The notes below the pieces were generated by a model that did no database searches, was not told where the DNA came from, and saw only the letters and a list, made by a program, of their open reading frames with translations. Below are positions 1-7,635 of a stretch of 64,000 nucleotides of DNA, in pieces. Numbering within the stretch: the first letter of the stretch is position 1; every line of letters begins with the position of its first letter. The translations under genes were made by a program, and so were the position numbers. This DNA comes from an uncultured Bacteroidales bacterium. Lineage in GTDB: Bacteria > Bacteroidota > Bacteroidia > Bacteroidales > UBA932. Location of the stretch: positions 1 through 64,000 of the forward strand of contig CAJOHX010000002.1 in NCBI GenBank assembly GCA_905234475.1, given 5' to 3'.

Positions 1-356
1 TCCTCTTCGTCGAAGATGAGATAGTTCTCGGGATACCCGAGCCGGAAGATCTCCTCGCGCAGGAACTTCACGCAGAAGCCGTGGATCGTCGTGACGAAGT
101 CCCCGGCCACGCCGCCGGGGCAGAGGGCGCTGATGCGGTCTTTCATCTCCCGGGCGGCCTTGTTGGTGAATGTCATGCAGAGGATGTCCGACTGCGGAAT
201 GCCCACGGTGTTGAGCAGAAAGGCATAGCGGTGGACGAGCGTGCGGGTCTTGCCGGAGCCGGCGCCGGCCACTACGCGCACGTGCCCTTCCGTGGCGCAG
301 ACCGCCTGCCGCTGGTCCTGCGTCAGCCCCCTCAGATAAAAGTCATAATTTCCCAT
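1..356 (-). CDS. UvrD/PcrA-type ATP-dependent DNA helicase, N-terminal part (runs off the window)
   Basis: Only the first 118 or so codons are present; the rest lies before base 1. The translation begins MGNYDFYLRGLTQDQRQAV, which carries the Q-motif of superfamily 1A helicases, followed by a Walker A motif GAGSGKT at about residues 36-42, the motif Ia region TFTNKAAREM and a TIHGFC stretch. This is the standard start of UvrD, PcrA or Rep family 3'-5' helicases that unwind DNA in repair and replication restart. The start codon at 356 is supported by a TATTTTTG promoter element only four bases upstream, so the mRNA should be leaderless. Which UvrD subfamily it is cannot be told from this fragment. 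Confidence 0.9.
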   Translation of the reverse strand, partial: MGNYDFYLRGLTQDQRQAVCATEGHVRVVAGAGSGKTRTLVHRYAFLLNTVGIPQSDILCMTFTNKAAREMKDRISALCPGGVAGDFVTTIHGFCVKFLREEIFRLGYPENYLIFDEE

Positions 357-360
357 ACTG

Positions 361-368
361 CAAAAATA
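361..368 (-). promoter_or_regulatory. -7 promoter element TATTTTTG for the UvrD-type gene
   Basis: It matches the Bacteroidota sigma-ABfr -7 consensus TAnnTTTG. The final G is at 361 and the ATG starts at 356, which predicts a leaderless transcript. No convincing -33 TTG was seen at the usual spacing. Confidence 0.6.
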
Positions 369-424
369 CCTCGATATTTTGACAGTTCTCGTCAAAAATG
401 GGGTACTTTTGCCATAGATATAAA

Positions 425-454
425 AAAAGGGCAACCCGGATGGGCTGCCCTTTT
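425..454 (-). terminator. Rho-independent terminator of tRNA-Thr
   Basis: Nine-base arms (425-433 and 446-454) enclose a partly paired loop. The structure directly follows the 3' end of the tRNA and is followed on the minus strand by a run of T over 421-428. Confidence 0.85.
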
Positions 455-456
455 CG

Positions 457-529
457 AGCCACTTAACAGACTTGAACTGTTGACCTGCGCGTTACGAATG
501 CGCTGCTCTACCGACTGAGCTAAAGTGGC
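457..529 (-). tRNA. tRNA-Thr (anticodon CGT)
   Basis: The minus strand folds into a complete 73-nt cloverleaf. The acceptor stem GCCACTT pairs with AAGTGGC, the D arm is GCTC/GAGC, the anticodon loop is TTCGTAA with anticodon CGT, and the T arm contains GTTCAAGTC. The last anticodon-stem pair is an A-C mismatch. CCA is not encoded. A TACCTTTG promoter lies just upstream and a terminator just downstream, so it is a single-gene transcription unit. Confidence 0.95.
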
Positions 530-539
530 AATGGGACTG

Positions 540-547
540 CAAAGGTA
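540..547 (-). promoter_or_regulatory. -7 promoter element TACCTTTG for tRNA-Thr
   Basis: TAnnTTTG match on the minus strand. Its last G is 11 bases before the mature 5' end of the tRNA, leaving a precursor leader of about six bases. Confidence 0.7.
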
Positions 548-587
548 GTAATATTTTCGTAAAAACCTACCCGGCCGCCGAACTTTC

Positions 588-1877
588 TTACTGCGCGGAA
601 TTCTTCTTGTGCGTCATGATGTCGAGGACCATCTTGTCGGTCTCCTGCATGCCCACGGAGCCGAGGCGCGTGAGGTTGCGGATACAGCGGTCCACATCGT
701 CCTCGATCAGGCCCTCATAGCTGCTGACGGAATGGTTCTGCACGGCAAGCATGGCGCTCAGCACGGCCGTAGACACGCCGCTGCTGACCTTGAGCGCACA
801 GCTGGGCTTGGCACCGTCGCAGACCATGCCCGCGAGGTTCGCGATCATGTTCTTGACACTGTATGCCACCTGCTCGTAGCCGCCGCCCATCAGCCAGGTC
901 ATCCCGCAGCTGCTGCCGGTCGAGGCCACTACACAGCCGCACAGGCAGCTCAGCTTGCCAAGGCTCTGCTTGATGTAGATGGCCGTGAGGTGGCTGAGAA
1001 TCAGCGCGCGCGTGAGTTCCTCTTCCGTATTGTGGTTCTCCCGGGCAAAGACCACGACGGGGAGCGTGGCGGCGATACCCTGGTTGCCGCTGCCGGAGTT
1101 GCTCATGACCGGAATCTTGGCGCCGGCCATCCTGGCGTCGCAGGCGCAGGAGGTAGCGCTGATGATGTGGCTGAAGATGCTGTCGCCCATGATGCCCTTG
1201 CCGAGCGGACGCGAGAGCGTCTTGCCCAGTTCGTGGCCGTAATTCCCCTTCAGGGCTTCTTCGGCGGCGGCTTCGTTCAGGCGTCGGGATTCGTTGATGA
1301 ATTCGAGGTCTTCGAGCGGGGCCGTGGTGGCAAATTCATAGACACGGCGCAGCGTGAGGTCGTTTTCAGCGGCCTCTTCCTGCTCTTTGCCGAGCTCCGC
1401 CCGGCGGTCCAGCGTCTTCGCGCACGGACCTTCCAGATACACCAGCCGCGTGTGGTCGCGGGCGATGACGGCGCGGGAGTTCCTGTCCCCCGCCCCGCAG
1501 CGCACTTCAATGTATAGCGTCTCTTCGCTGTCCTTCGTCAGGCCGATGGCAATCCGATTCTCCGCCAGGAATGCCTTCGCATCTGCGACCGCCTCCTGGC
1601 AGACGTTCTTGAGCACCTCCAACTGGTATTCGCTCCGGCCGATGAGCGCGCCCAGCGCCACGGCGATCGGCAGGCCGGACATCCCCGTACCGGGAATGCC
1701 CACGCCCATGGCGTTCTTGAGCATGTTGGCGCTGAGGCGGACGTCGATGCGCTCCGGCCGGACGCCGAGCGCTTCCGTGGCATAGGCGGTGCAGAGGGCC
1801 ACCGCTGCGGGCTCCGTGCAGCCGACGGCCGGCACGACTTCCCGTTTGATCAGTGCTATGATGTGGTCGTTTTCCAT
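588..1877 (-). CDS. L-cysteine desulfidase / L-serine dehydratase-alpha-like protein (UPF0597, CyuA/YhaM family)
   Basis: The 429-residue protein belongs to the UPF0597 family, whose studied members are iron-sulfur L-cysteine desulfidases (cysteine to pyruvate, sulfide and ammonia); the fold is that of the serine dehydratase alpha subunit. Family hallmarks seen are the N-terminal VGCTEPAAVALC stretch and C-terminal cysteines in SCACDARM, CLCGC and GSSCG, which are likely Fe-S ligands. Full length for the family. An in-frame start 19 codons upstream exists, but the methionine at 1877 (MENDHIIALIKRE) is preferred because family homology begins there and because a TATCTTTG promoter ends five bases before it. 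It is divergent from the DUF3237 gene. Substrate (cysteine or serine) is not decided by sequence. Confidence 0.88.
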   Translation of the reverse strand: MENDHIIALIKREVVPAVGCTEPAAVALCTAYATEALGVRPERIDVRLSANMLKNAMGVGIPGTGMSGLPIAVALGALIGRSEYQLEVLKNVCQEAVADAKAFLAENRIAIGLTKDSEETLYIEVRCGAGDRNSRAVIARDHTRLVYLEGPCAKTLDRRAELGKEQEEAAENDLTLRRVYEFATTAPLEDLEFINESRRLNEAAAEEALKGNYGHELGKTLSRPLGKGIMGDSIFSHIISATSCACDARMAGAKIPVMSNSGSGNQGIAATLPVVVFARENHNTEEELTRALILSHLTAIYIKQSLGKLSCLCGCVVASTGSSCGMTWLMGGGYEQVAYSVKNMIANLAGMVCDGAKPSCALKVSSGVSTAVLSAMLAVQNHSVSSYEGLIEDDVDRCIRNLTRLGSVGMQETDKMVLDIMTHKKNSAQ

Positions 1878-1882
1878 AGACA

Positions 1883-1890
1883 CAAAGATA
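1883..1890 (-). promoter_or_regulatory. -7 promoter element TATCTTTG for the CyuA-like gene
   Basis: Perfect TAnnTTTG on the minus strand; only five bases separate its final G from the ATG at 1877. The divergent element at 1913-1920 is 22 bp away. Confidence 0.7.
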
Positions 1891-1912
1891 CTGCTTTTTC
1901 CGGGGAAAAACG

Positions 1913-1920
1913 TATATTTG
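1913..1920 (+). promoter_or_regulatory. -7 promoter element TATATTTG for the DUF3237-DUF819 pair
   Basis: Perfect TAnnTTTG match. The start codon at 1943 is 23 bases past the G, giving a leader of about 17-18 nt. Confidence 0.65.
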
Positions 1921-1942
1921 CGTAAACATCCCAAGCATCAAC

Positions 1943-2473
1943 ATGAGAATAATCAAATCTCTCTTCTGCGTATGCGCCGCCCTCCTGATGGGCTTTGCGC
2001 TGCGCGCCCAGGGCCCCGGCCCTGCCGTTCCGGAATCGCCGGAGCTGGAATTCGTCCTGGAGTTGCACGTCACCTGCGACCCGGGCTTCACGGTTGGCGA
2101 GCACCAGCACGGCAACCGTTTCGTGATTCCGATCACGGGCGGCACCTTCGAGGGCCCGAAGATCAAGGGCATCGTGCTCCCGGGCGGCGCCGATTATCAG
2201 CTGCAGGACCGCGAACACGGCCGCACCGAGCTGGACGCCATCTACTGCATCCAGACGGACGACGGCGTCAACATCCATGTCCGCAACTGGGGTATCTCCG
2301 TGATGGGCCGCGACGAATCCGGCCGACCGCAGTTCTATTTCCGGACTTCTCCGAAATTCGAAGCACCGCGCGACAGTAAGTACGGCTGGCTGAACGATGC
2401 CATCTACGTCTGCACGATCGGCCCCAACGCCCCGGGCGATACGGTCTGCCTTCGGGTCTGGAAGCTCCTTTAA
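1943..2473 (+). CDS. Secreted DUF3237 domain protein
   Basis: 176 residues. Residues 1-23 form a signal peptide ending in a consensus Ala-x-Ala type site (LLMGFALRAQ). The rest resembles DUF3237: a VLELHVTCDPGFTVGEHQHG strand, then ITGGTFEGPKIKGIVLPGGADYQ and a HGRTELDAIY stretch, a pattern of small beta-barrel proteins of unknown biochemical function. It is probably exported to the periplasm. It starts a two-gene unit with the DUF819 membrane protein nine bases downstream. No catalytic residue can be assigned; ligand binding is a guess. Confidence 0.8.
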   Translation: MRIIKSLFCVCAALLMGFALRAQGPGPAVPESPELEFVLELHVTCDPGFTVGEHQHGNRFVIPITGGTFEGPKIKGIVLPGGADYQLQDREHGRTELDAIYCIQTDDGVNIHVRNWGISVMGRDESGRPQFYFRTSPKFEAPRDSKYGWLNDAIYVCTIGPNAPGDTVCLRVWKLL

Positions 2474-2482
2474 GCCGCAGCC

Positions 2483-3625
2483 ATGGTCTGGAACATCCTG
2501 ATGGTGCTGTTCTTCCTGACGGTGCCTGCCGGAGTCCTATGGCTCTGCCGGCAGGTGCCGGTCCTGGGCAAGATCGGACCGGTGCTGATCCTCTATCTCA
2601 TCGGCATCCTGGTCGGCAACATTTTCCATCCCCCGGGGATGGCGCAGATCCAGGACCTGCTGTCCAGTGCGATGGTGCCGCTGGCCATTCCGCTGATGCT
2701 GTTTGCCTGCAAGTTCCGCAAGAGCGAGACGCGCAGCCAGCTGCTTGCCCTGCTGACAGGCCTGCTGGCTGTGACGGCGGCCGTCGTGGCGGGGTATTTC
2801 CTGTTCGGGAAACGGATGGAGGACGGCGCCCAGGTGGGCGGCATGCTTACGGGCGTGTACACCGGTGGGACGATCAATCTCGCTTCGCTGAAAGTCATGC
2901 TGGGCGTGCCGGAGGAGACCTTTATCCTGCTGAATTCCTTCGACATGGCGGTGAGTTTCCTCTACCTGACCTTCCTGCTGGCCGTGGGCATCCGCCTCTT
3001 CCGCCGCTGGCTTCCCGTCGAAACGGGCGGGCCTGACAGCGCACTGGAAGAGAGCACAGCGCAGGAGCGGCCTTATCGCGCGCTGCTGACCCGCGAAGGC
3101 CGGCGCGACGCCGCGATCCTGCTGGGAATCGATGCGCTGGTCATTGGCGTCTCGGCCGGTCTCGGGCTGCTGGCCGGCGACAACGCCTTCATGACCGTGC
3201 TGATCCTGAGCCTGACCACGCTCGGTATCGCCGCTTCGTTCTGGAAGCCGGTAAAAAGCCGCGGGCAGCAGGGTTACGACATCGGCATGTACTTCATCTA
3301 CGTCTTCTCCGTGGTGGTAGCCTCGATGGCGGATTTCCGCACGCTCAGCATCGGAAGCAGCCTGATGATGTTCGTCTATCTGACCTTTGTCATCTTCGGT
3401 TCGCTCCTGCTGCAGGTGCTGCTCGCCAGGCTGCTCCGGATCGACGCGGACACGATGACGGTCAGTTCCGTGGCCTATATCTGTTCGCCCCCCTTCGTGC
3501 CGATGATGGCGGCCGCGATGAAGAACCGCCGCGTGCTGGCAGGCGGCCTCGCCGTGGGCGTGGTCGGCTATGCCGCGGGCAATTACCTCGGCTTCCTGAT
3601 GGCGCAATTGCTTGGTCTGCTGTAG
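2483..3625 (+). CDS. DUF819 family integral membrane protein
   Basis: A 380-residue polytopic protein with about ten hydrophobic segments and the DUF819 hallmark stretch YTGGTINLASLK, plus a conserved C-terminal segment (VAYICSPPFVPMMAAAMKNR). DUF819 (YjcL-like) proteins look like transporters but their substrate is not established. A hydrophilic loop around residues 182-205 separates two membrane halves. It follows the DUF3237 gene in the same unit and ends at a strong bidirectional terminator shared with the convergent metallopeptidase gene. Confidence 0.82.
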   Translation: MVWNILMVLFFLTVPAGVLWLCRQVPVLGKIGPVLILYLIGILVGNIFHPPGMAQIQDLLSSAMVPLAIPLMLFACKFRKSETRSQLLALLTGLLAVTAAVVAGYFLFGKRMEDGAQVGGMLTGVYTGGTINLASLKVMLGVPEETFILLNSFDMAVSFLYLTFLLAVGIRLFRRWLPVETGGPDSALEESTAQERPYRALLTREGRRDAAILLGIDALVIGVSAGLGLLAGDNAFMTVLILSLTTLGIAASFWKPVKSRGQQGYDIGMYFIYVFSVVVASMADFRTLSIGSSLMMFVYLTFVIFGSLLLQVLLARLLRIDADTMTVSSVAYICSPPFVPMMAAAMKNRRVLAGGLAVGVVGYAAGNYLGFLMAQLLGLL

Positions 3626-3638
3626 GTTAGTGGTTTCG

Positions 3639-3680
3639 GAGCGCAGCGACGCAGGGGGTCTGGGGGGAACGCCCCCCCAG
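3639..3680. repeat. G/C-rich intergenic repeat with GAGCGCAGCGA and GCGACGCAGGGGGTC motifs
   Basis: The 11-mer GAGCGCAGCGA (3639-3649) overlaps a GCGACGCAGGGGGTC box (3646-3660), followed by an 8-bp inverted repeat CTGGGGGG/CCCCCCAG. Both boxes recur at 42523-42533 and 42599-42613, where about 65 bp of extra hairpins separate them. It lies between convergent genes. Confidence 0.6.
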
Positions 3681-3682
3681 TC

Positions 3683-3727
3683 ATAAAGCAAACAAGGCAG
3701 CGGTTCCCGCTGCCTTGTTTGCTTTAT
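3683..3727. terminator. Bidirectional terminator, 21-bp perfect stem
   Basis: Arms 3683-3703 and 3707-3727 are perfectly complementary with a three-base loop and AT-rich outer ends. It sits between the convergent DUF819 and metallopeptidase genes. A second 12-bp hairpin (3726-3737 with 3741-3752) follows immediately and contains the metallopeptidase stop codon. Confidence 0.85.
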
Positions 3728-3738
3728 AACCAGCTGTT

Positions 3739-4605
3739 TTACAGCTGGTTATAATTAGGTGAGAACGTATCGCCGTCAGCCGGGTTGCCGGTACGGAAAC
3801 CCTTCATCAGCCAGCGGGAACGCTGGGCGGAGGTGCCGTGGTTGAAGGACTCGGGCGTGGTGTAGCCCCGGGCTTTCTTCTGCAGGTAATCGTCGCCGAT
3901 CTTGGAAGCGACCTCCATGCCTTCTTCGATGTCGCCCTCTTCCAGCGAGTGGTACATCGCATTGTCATGATGCGCCCATACGCCTGCGTAGAAGTCTGCC
4001 TGGAGCTCGAGCCGCACGCTGATCTGGTTGCTCTGCGCCTCGCTCACGCGCTGCATCTGCTGGTGCGCCTGCTGCAGGGTGCCGAGCAGGTACTGCACAT
4101 GGTGGCCGACTTCGTGCGCAATGACGTAGGCATACGCGAAATCGCCGTCCGCGCCAATCTGCTGCTTCATCGTGGTGAAGAAGGACAGGTCAATGTAGAC
4201 CGTCTGGTCTGCGCTGTTGTAGAAGGGGCCCATCTGGGCGGACGCCATGCCGCTGCCGGTCTGGACGTAGTCGTTGTAGAGGACCAGCTTCGGGGGGACA
4301 TACGTGCGGCCGTTCTGGGCGAAGATCTTGGTCCACACATCCTCGGTGCCGGCCAGGATCTGCTTGGAGAATACGGCGAGCTCTTCCTCCTCGGCGGTCG
4401 GGGTGCGGCCGCTTCCGCTGACGATCTCGGTACCGCCCATCTGGCTGGCCACATCAATGACATCTCCGATGTTGCCACCCATCAACAGCGTAATGAGACC
4501 ATAAATAATCAGGCCACCCAGGCCAATACCGCCGGCTACCTTGCCGGTGGACATACCACGCCGGTCGTCGACGTTGGTACTCTGTCTTCTTCCATCAAGT
4601 TGCAT
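3739..4605 (-). CDS. KPN_02809/YpfJ-type neutral zinc metallopeptidase
   Basis: 288 residues of the putative neutral zinc metallopeptidase family. After a basic N-terminus there is one membrane segment (about residues 23-43), then an extracytoplasmic domain with the zinc-binding HEVGHHVQ motif near residues 165-172 and the family's ELQADFYAGVWAHH stretch that supplies the third ligand region. The C-terminus FNHGTSAQRSRWLMKGFRTG is also typical. Substrates are unknown. It is nine bases downstream of the esterase gene and shares its promoter. The last codons and stop lie inside a hairpin. Confidence 0.88.
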   Translation of the reverse strand: MQLDGRRQSTNVDDRRGMSTGKVAGGIGLGGLIIYGLITLLMGGNIGDVIDVASQMGGTEIVSGSGRTPTAEEEELAVFSKQILAGTEDVWTKIFAQNGRTYVPPKLVLYNDYVQTGSGMASAQMGPFYNSADQTVYIDLSFFTTMKQQIGADGDFAYAYVIAHEVGHHVQYLLGTLQQAHQQMQRVSEAQSNQISVRLELQADFYAGVWAHHDNAMYHSLEEGDIEEGMEVASKIGDDYLQKKARGYTTPESFNHGTSAQRSRWLMKGFRTGNPADGDTFSPNYNQL

Positions 4606-4614
4606 AATACTCTA

Positions 4615-5523
<909 letters not shown>

Positions 5524-5526
5524 TTA

Positions 5527-5534
5527 CAAATATA
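5527..5534 (-). promoter_or_regulatory. -7 promoter element TATATTTG for the esterase-metallopeptidase unit
   Basis: Perfect TAnnTTTG on the minus strand, 28 bases before the preferred start at 5499 and 10 before the alternative at 5517. Confidence 0.65.
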
Positions 5535-5558
5535 CGCAAATCCGCGAAAAATACACCG

Positions 5559-5586
5559 TACCTACGCTGAATGAAGCCAGGCGTAG
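5559..5586 (-). terminator. Possible terminator of the twelve-gene operon
   Basis: The last gene stops at 5590. An imperfect hairpin with a CTACGC/GCGTAG outer stem follows and a short T run (TATTTTT on the minus strand) lies about ten bases beyond. The structure is modest, so the call is tentative. Confidence 0.35.
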
Positions 5587-5589
5587 TGA

Positions 5590-6996
5590 TTAAAAAGTAC
5601 CGTTTTCAATTCTCGCACGCTCGCTTGCGGTCGGTTTCCGCGTGGAGGTCTTATGTTCGAGGATTTCCTCCCCGCAGCCCAGGCACTTCCGGACGATCGT
5701 GTAATGATGTACGATGTAGACCACCGTTTCATAGTGGCGCTTGTAATAATTTGTCTTGATTCTCTCGCCTAGCCAGTTGGTCCGCGTCGAGGAATGATCG
5801 AACTCATCCCAGGATTCGGTGCCATGGGCGACGGTTTCGCCGCCGTCATCCACCCGTATGCGCGGATGTCCCGCATAGAAATCGCAGTGGGGGCAGATAT
5901 AATGCTCCACCTTGGCTGTAATCCACGATGTCAGCAGCACGACCACGACCATATCGAAAGCAACGGCCAGGATGTTCCCAATCAGGTGCCCGCCCGAGAA
6001 GAACTTCAAGAAGACCAGCGCAACCAGGCTTCCACCGACGGAGAGAATCCAGAACGGGAGACTGTAGCCCGATGCACGGCGCCTGTACCGCAGCGGATAT
6101 GTGAGCGTGTACGCCGCCAGGACAATCAAAAGGGCATACACGAGCGCCGGGGCTCCGGTCAGATAATAGCCCATGAACAGAAAGATCGTGAAACCCGGCA
6201 TCCAGACCAGGGATGCCAGCCACAGCTTGCGCCGGATTCCCGGGATCAAGAAAACCAGCGTGAACAACAGGCTCAGGATGCATGCCCCCAGGAAAATCTT
6301 CCGAAGGATAGTAATAGTACTGATGCCGACCCGTTTATCCTGGGTCTTCTCCAGCATTTTTCCATACACTTCTTCTTTGATTTTACCTCTGGACACGGCC
6401 TCGACCTGGGCGAGACTCTTCGTCGGGACCCAGCCAAACTTCTCCAACTCTTCGCCGGAGTCTGAGCAGAACATCCAGCTTACGAAGGACCAGCCCCCTT
6501 TGGAAGCGCGCAGCTGCACCTTGTCCCCCTTTTTGATATTGTATGCCCGAACCTTGTCCTTGCTGTTTTCTTCGGGATGCCTGTACATCTCGAGATCGTC
6601 TTCGCGAACCTCGTAGACAGGAACGACTTCATCATCCTCCTGGGTGCCGCAAGGGATCATTTTGTCCAGGGGAATCCACCCTTTCCAATGGAGTATCAGA
6701 GGGATGGATTCATCAATGTAGCCCCATTTCCCGCTCTCGTCAATCTGCTTGACCCCGATGGGAGAAGGGCCGTTATTGTCCGCCACGAAAGCACAGGGGA
6801 CATCCCCTTCAGCCTTTTTATAGCTGCCGGGACGGTTAATACAGATGAGTTTGAGCACGGCCGGTGCATCCTCGGAAGGTTGCTCACGGACTTCCACTTC
6901 GTCATAGGTGATGTAGTAGCCTTCGTATTTGTCATCTTTGGCGCAAGAGACGGCCAGAAGGCAAGATAACATCAGAAAAAACAAATACTTTTTCAT
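5590..6996 (-). CDS. SH3-like membrane lipoprotein with C-terminal Cys pairs (unknown function)
   Basis: 468 residues, last gene of the operon. A lipoprotein signal (LSCLLAVSCAKDD, lipidated Cys about residue 18) is followed by two SH3-like segments: one with EVEVREQPSEDAPAVLKLI, one with KKGDKVQLRASKGGWSFVSW, ending in GWVPTKSL. A block of about five or six hydrophobic helices (about residues 225-360) follows, then a soluble tail with CPHCDFYAGH and CLGCGEEIL, a likely four-cysteine metal site. The SH3-like part should be outside and the Cys-rich tail probably inside. No known full-length family was recognised. Its place behind kinase, phosphatase and channel-like genes suggests envelope sensing, an inference only. 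Confidence 0.72.
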   Translation of the reverse strand: MKKYLFFLMLSCLLAVSCAKDDKYEGYYITYDEVEVREQPSEDAPAVLKLICINRPGSYKKAEGDVPCAFVADNNGPSPIGVKQIDESGKWGYIDESIPLILHWKGWIPLDKMIPCGTQEDDEVVPVYEVREDDLEMYRHPEENSKDKVRAYNIKKGDKVQLRASKGGWSFVSWMFCSDSGEELEKFGWVPTKSLAQVEAVSRGKIKEEVYGKMLEKTQDKRVGISTITILRKIFLGACILSLLFTLVFLIPGIRRKLWLASLVWMPGFTIFLFMGYYLTGAPALVYALLIVLAAYTLTYPLRYRRRASGYSLPFWILSVGGSLVALVFLKFFSGGHLIGNILAVAFDMVVVVLLTSWITAKVEHYICPHCDFYAGHPRIRVDDGGETVAHGTESWDEFDHSSTRTNWLGERIKTNYYKRHYETVVYIVHHYTIVRKCLGCGEEILEHKTSTRKPTASERARIENGTF

Positions 6997-7017
6997 ATCG
7001 TGGTTATTATCGTTCTG

Positions 7018-7635
7018 TCAAGCGGAATGCAGCCAGGCGCGCACGGCGATGAAGTGGCGGGCGGCAAGGTCTCCGGGTGAAATCATGAAGTTGAGCATCC
7101 CGCTGTCGAAAAAGCGCAGCCCCCAGGCGTCGTCCTCGTCGATCTGCAGCAGGGAGAGCATCCCGGGAAGCTCGCCCGAGACTTCTTCATAGAAAGGAAA
7201 ACCCAGCAGACGGGTATAAGCATCCCCCCGGGAGAATGCGATGCTCTCGGCTGGGAGGACGGCCGGCGTGCCGTCTTCGTACAGGAGCGTATGCTCGTGC
7301 AGGCTGTCGCAATCCTTCGCATACAGCACCCGGAAATACGGCGCCTCCCACTCCCCCAGCCCCGGGCAGACGGCATCCAGGTTGCCCAGGAAATAATCCA
7401 GCGCGCCGAAGAACCAGAGCATGCCCTCATGCGGCAGCAGACCCTCCGGGTCAAACGGGGCCAGCTCCTCACATCGGATCTGGCAGATGAAGGTCAGCGG
7501 GTCATCATATTCGTCCCCATCGTCAACGACCGGCACGGTCGGCCAGTCCAGCTCCTCCGGCAAGTCCGGGAAGCCCCACCATTTGCTCTTGCCGAAGAAA
7601 TCCCCTTCAGCAGGCTGGGTCGCAATTCCGATCAT
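7018..7635 (-). CDS. DUF1963 (YwqG-like) protein
   Basis: 205 residues matching the DUF1963 pattern: KSKWWGFPDLPEELDWP near the N-terminus, LTFICQIRCEELAPFD, then PHEGMLWFFGALDY and a C-terminal DEDDAWGLRFFDSGMLNFMI. The family is soluble, of unknown biochemical role, and often found in polymorphic toxin or signalling neighbourhoods. Its ATG overlaps the stop of the channel-like gene by four bases, showing translational coupling. Confidence 0.82.
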   Translation of the reverse strand: MIGIATQPAEGDFFGKSKWWGFPDLPEELDWPTVPVVDDGDEYDDPLTFICQIRCEELAPFDPEGLLPHEGMLWFFGALDYFLGNLDAVCPGLGEWEAPYFRVLYAKDCDSLHEHTLLYEDGTPAVLPAESIAFSRGDAYTRLLGFPFYEEVSGELPGMLSLLQIDEDDAWGLRFFDSGMLNFMISPGDLAARHFIAVRAWLHSA

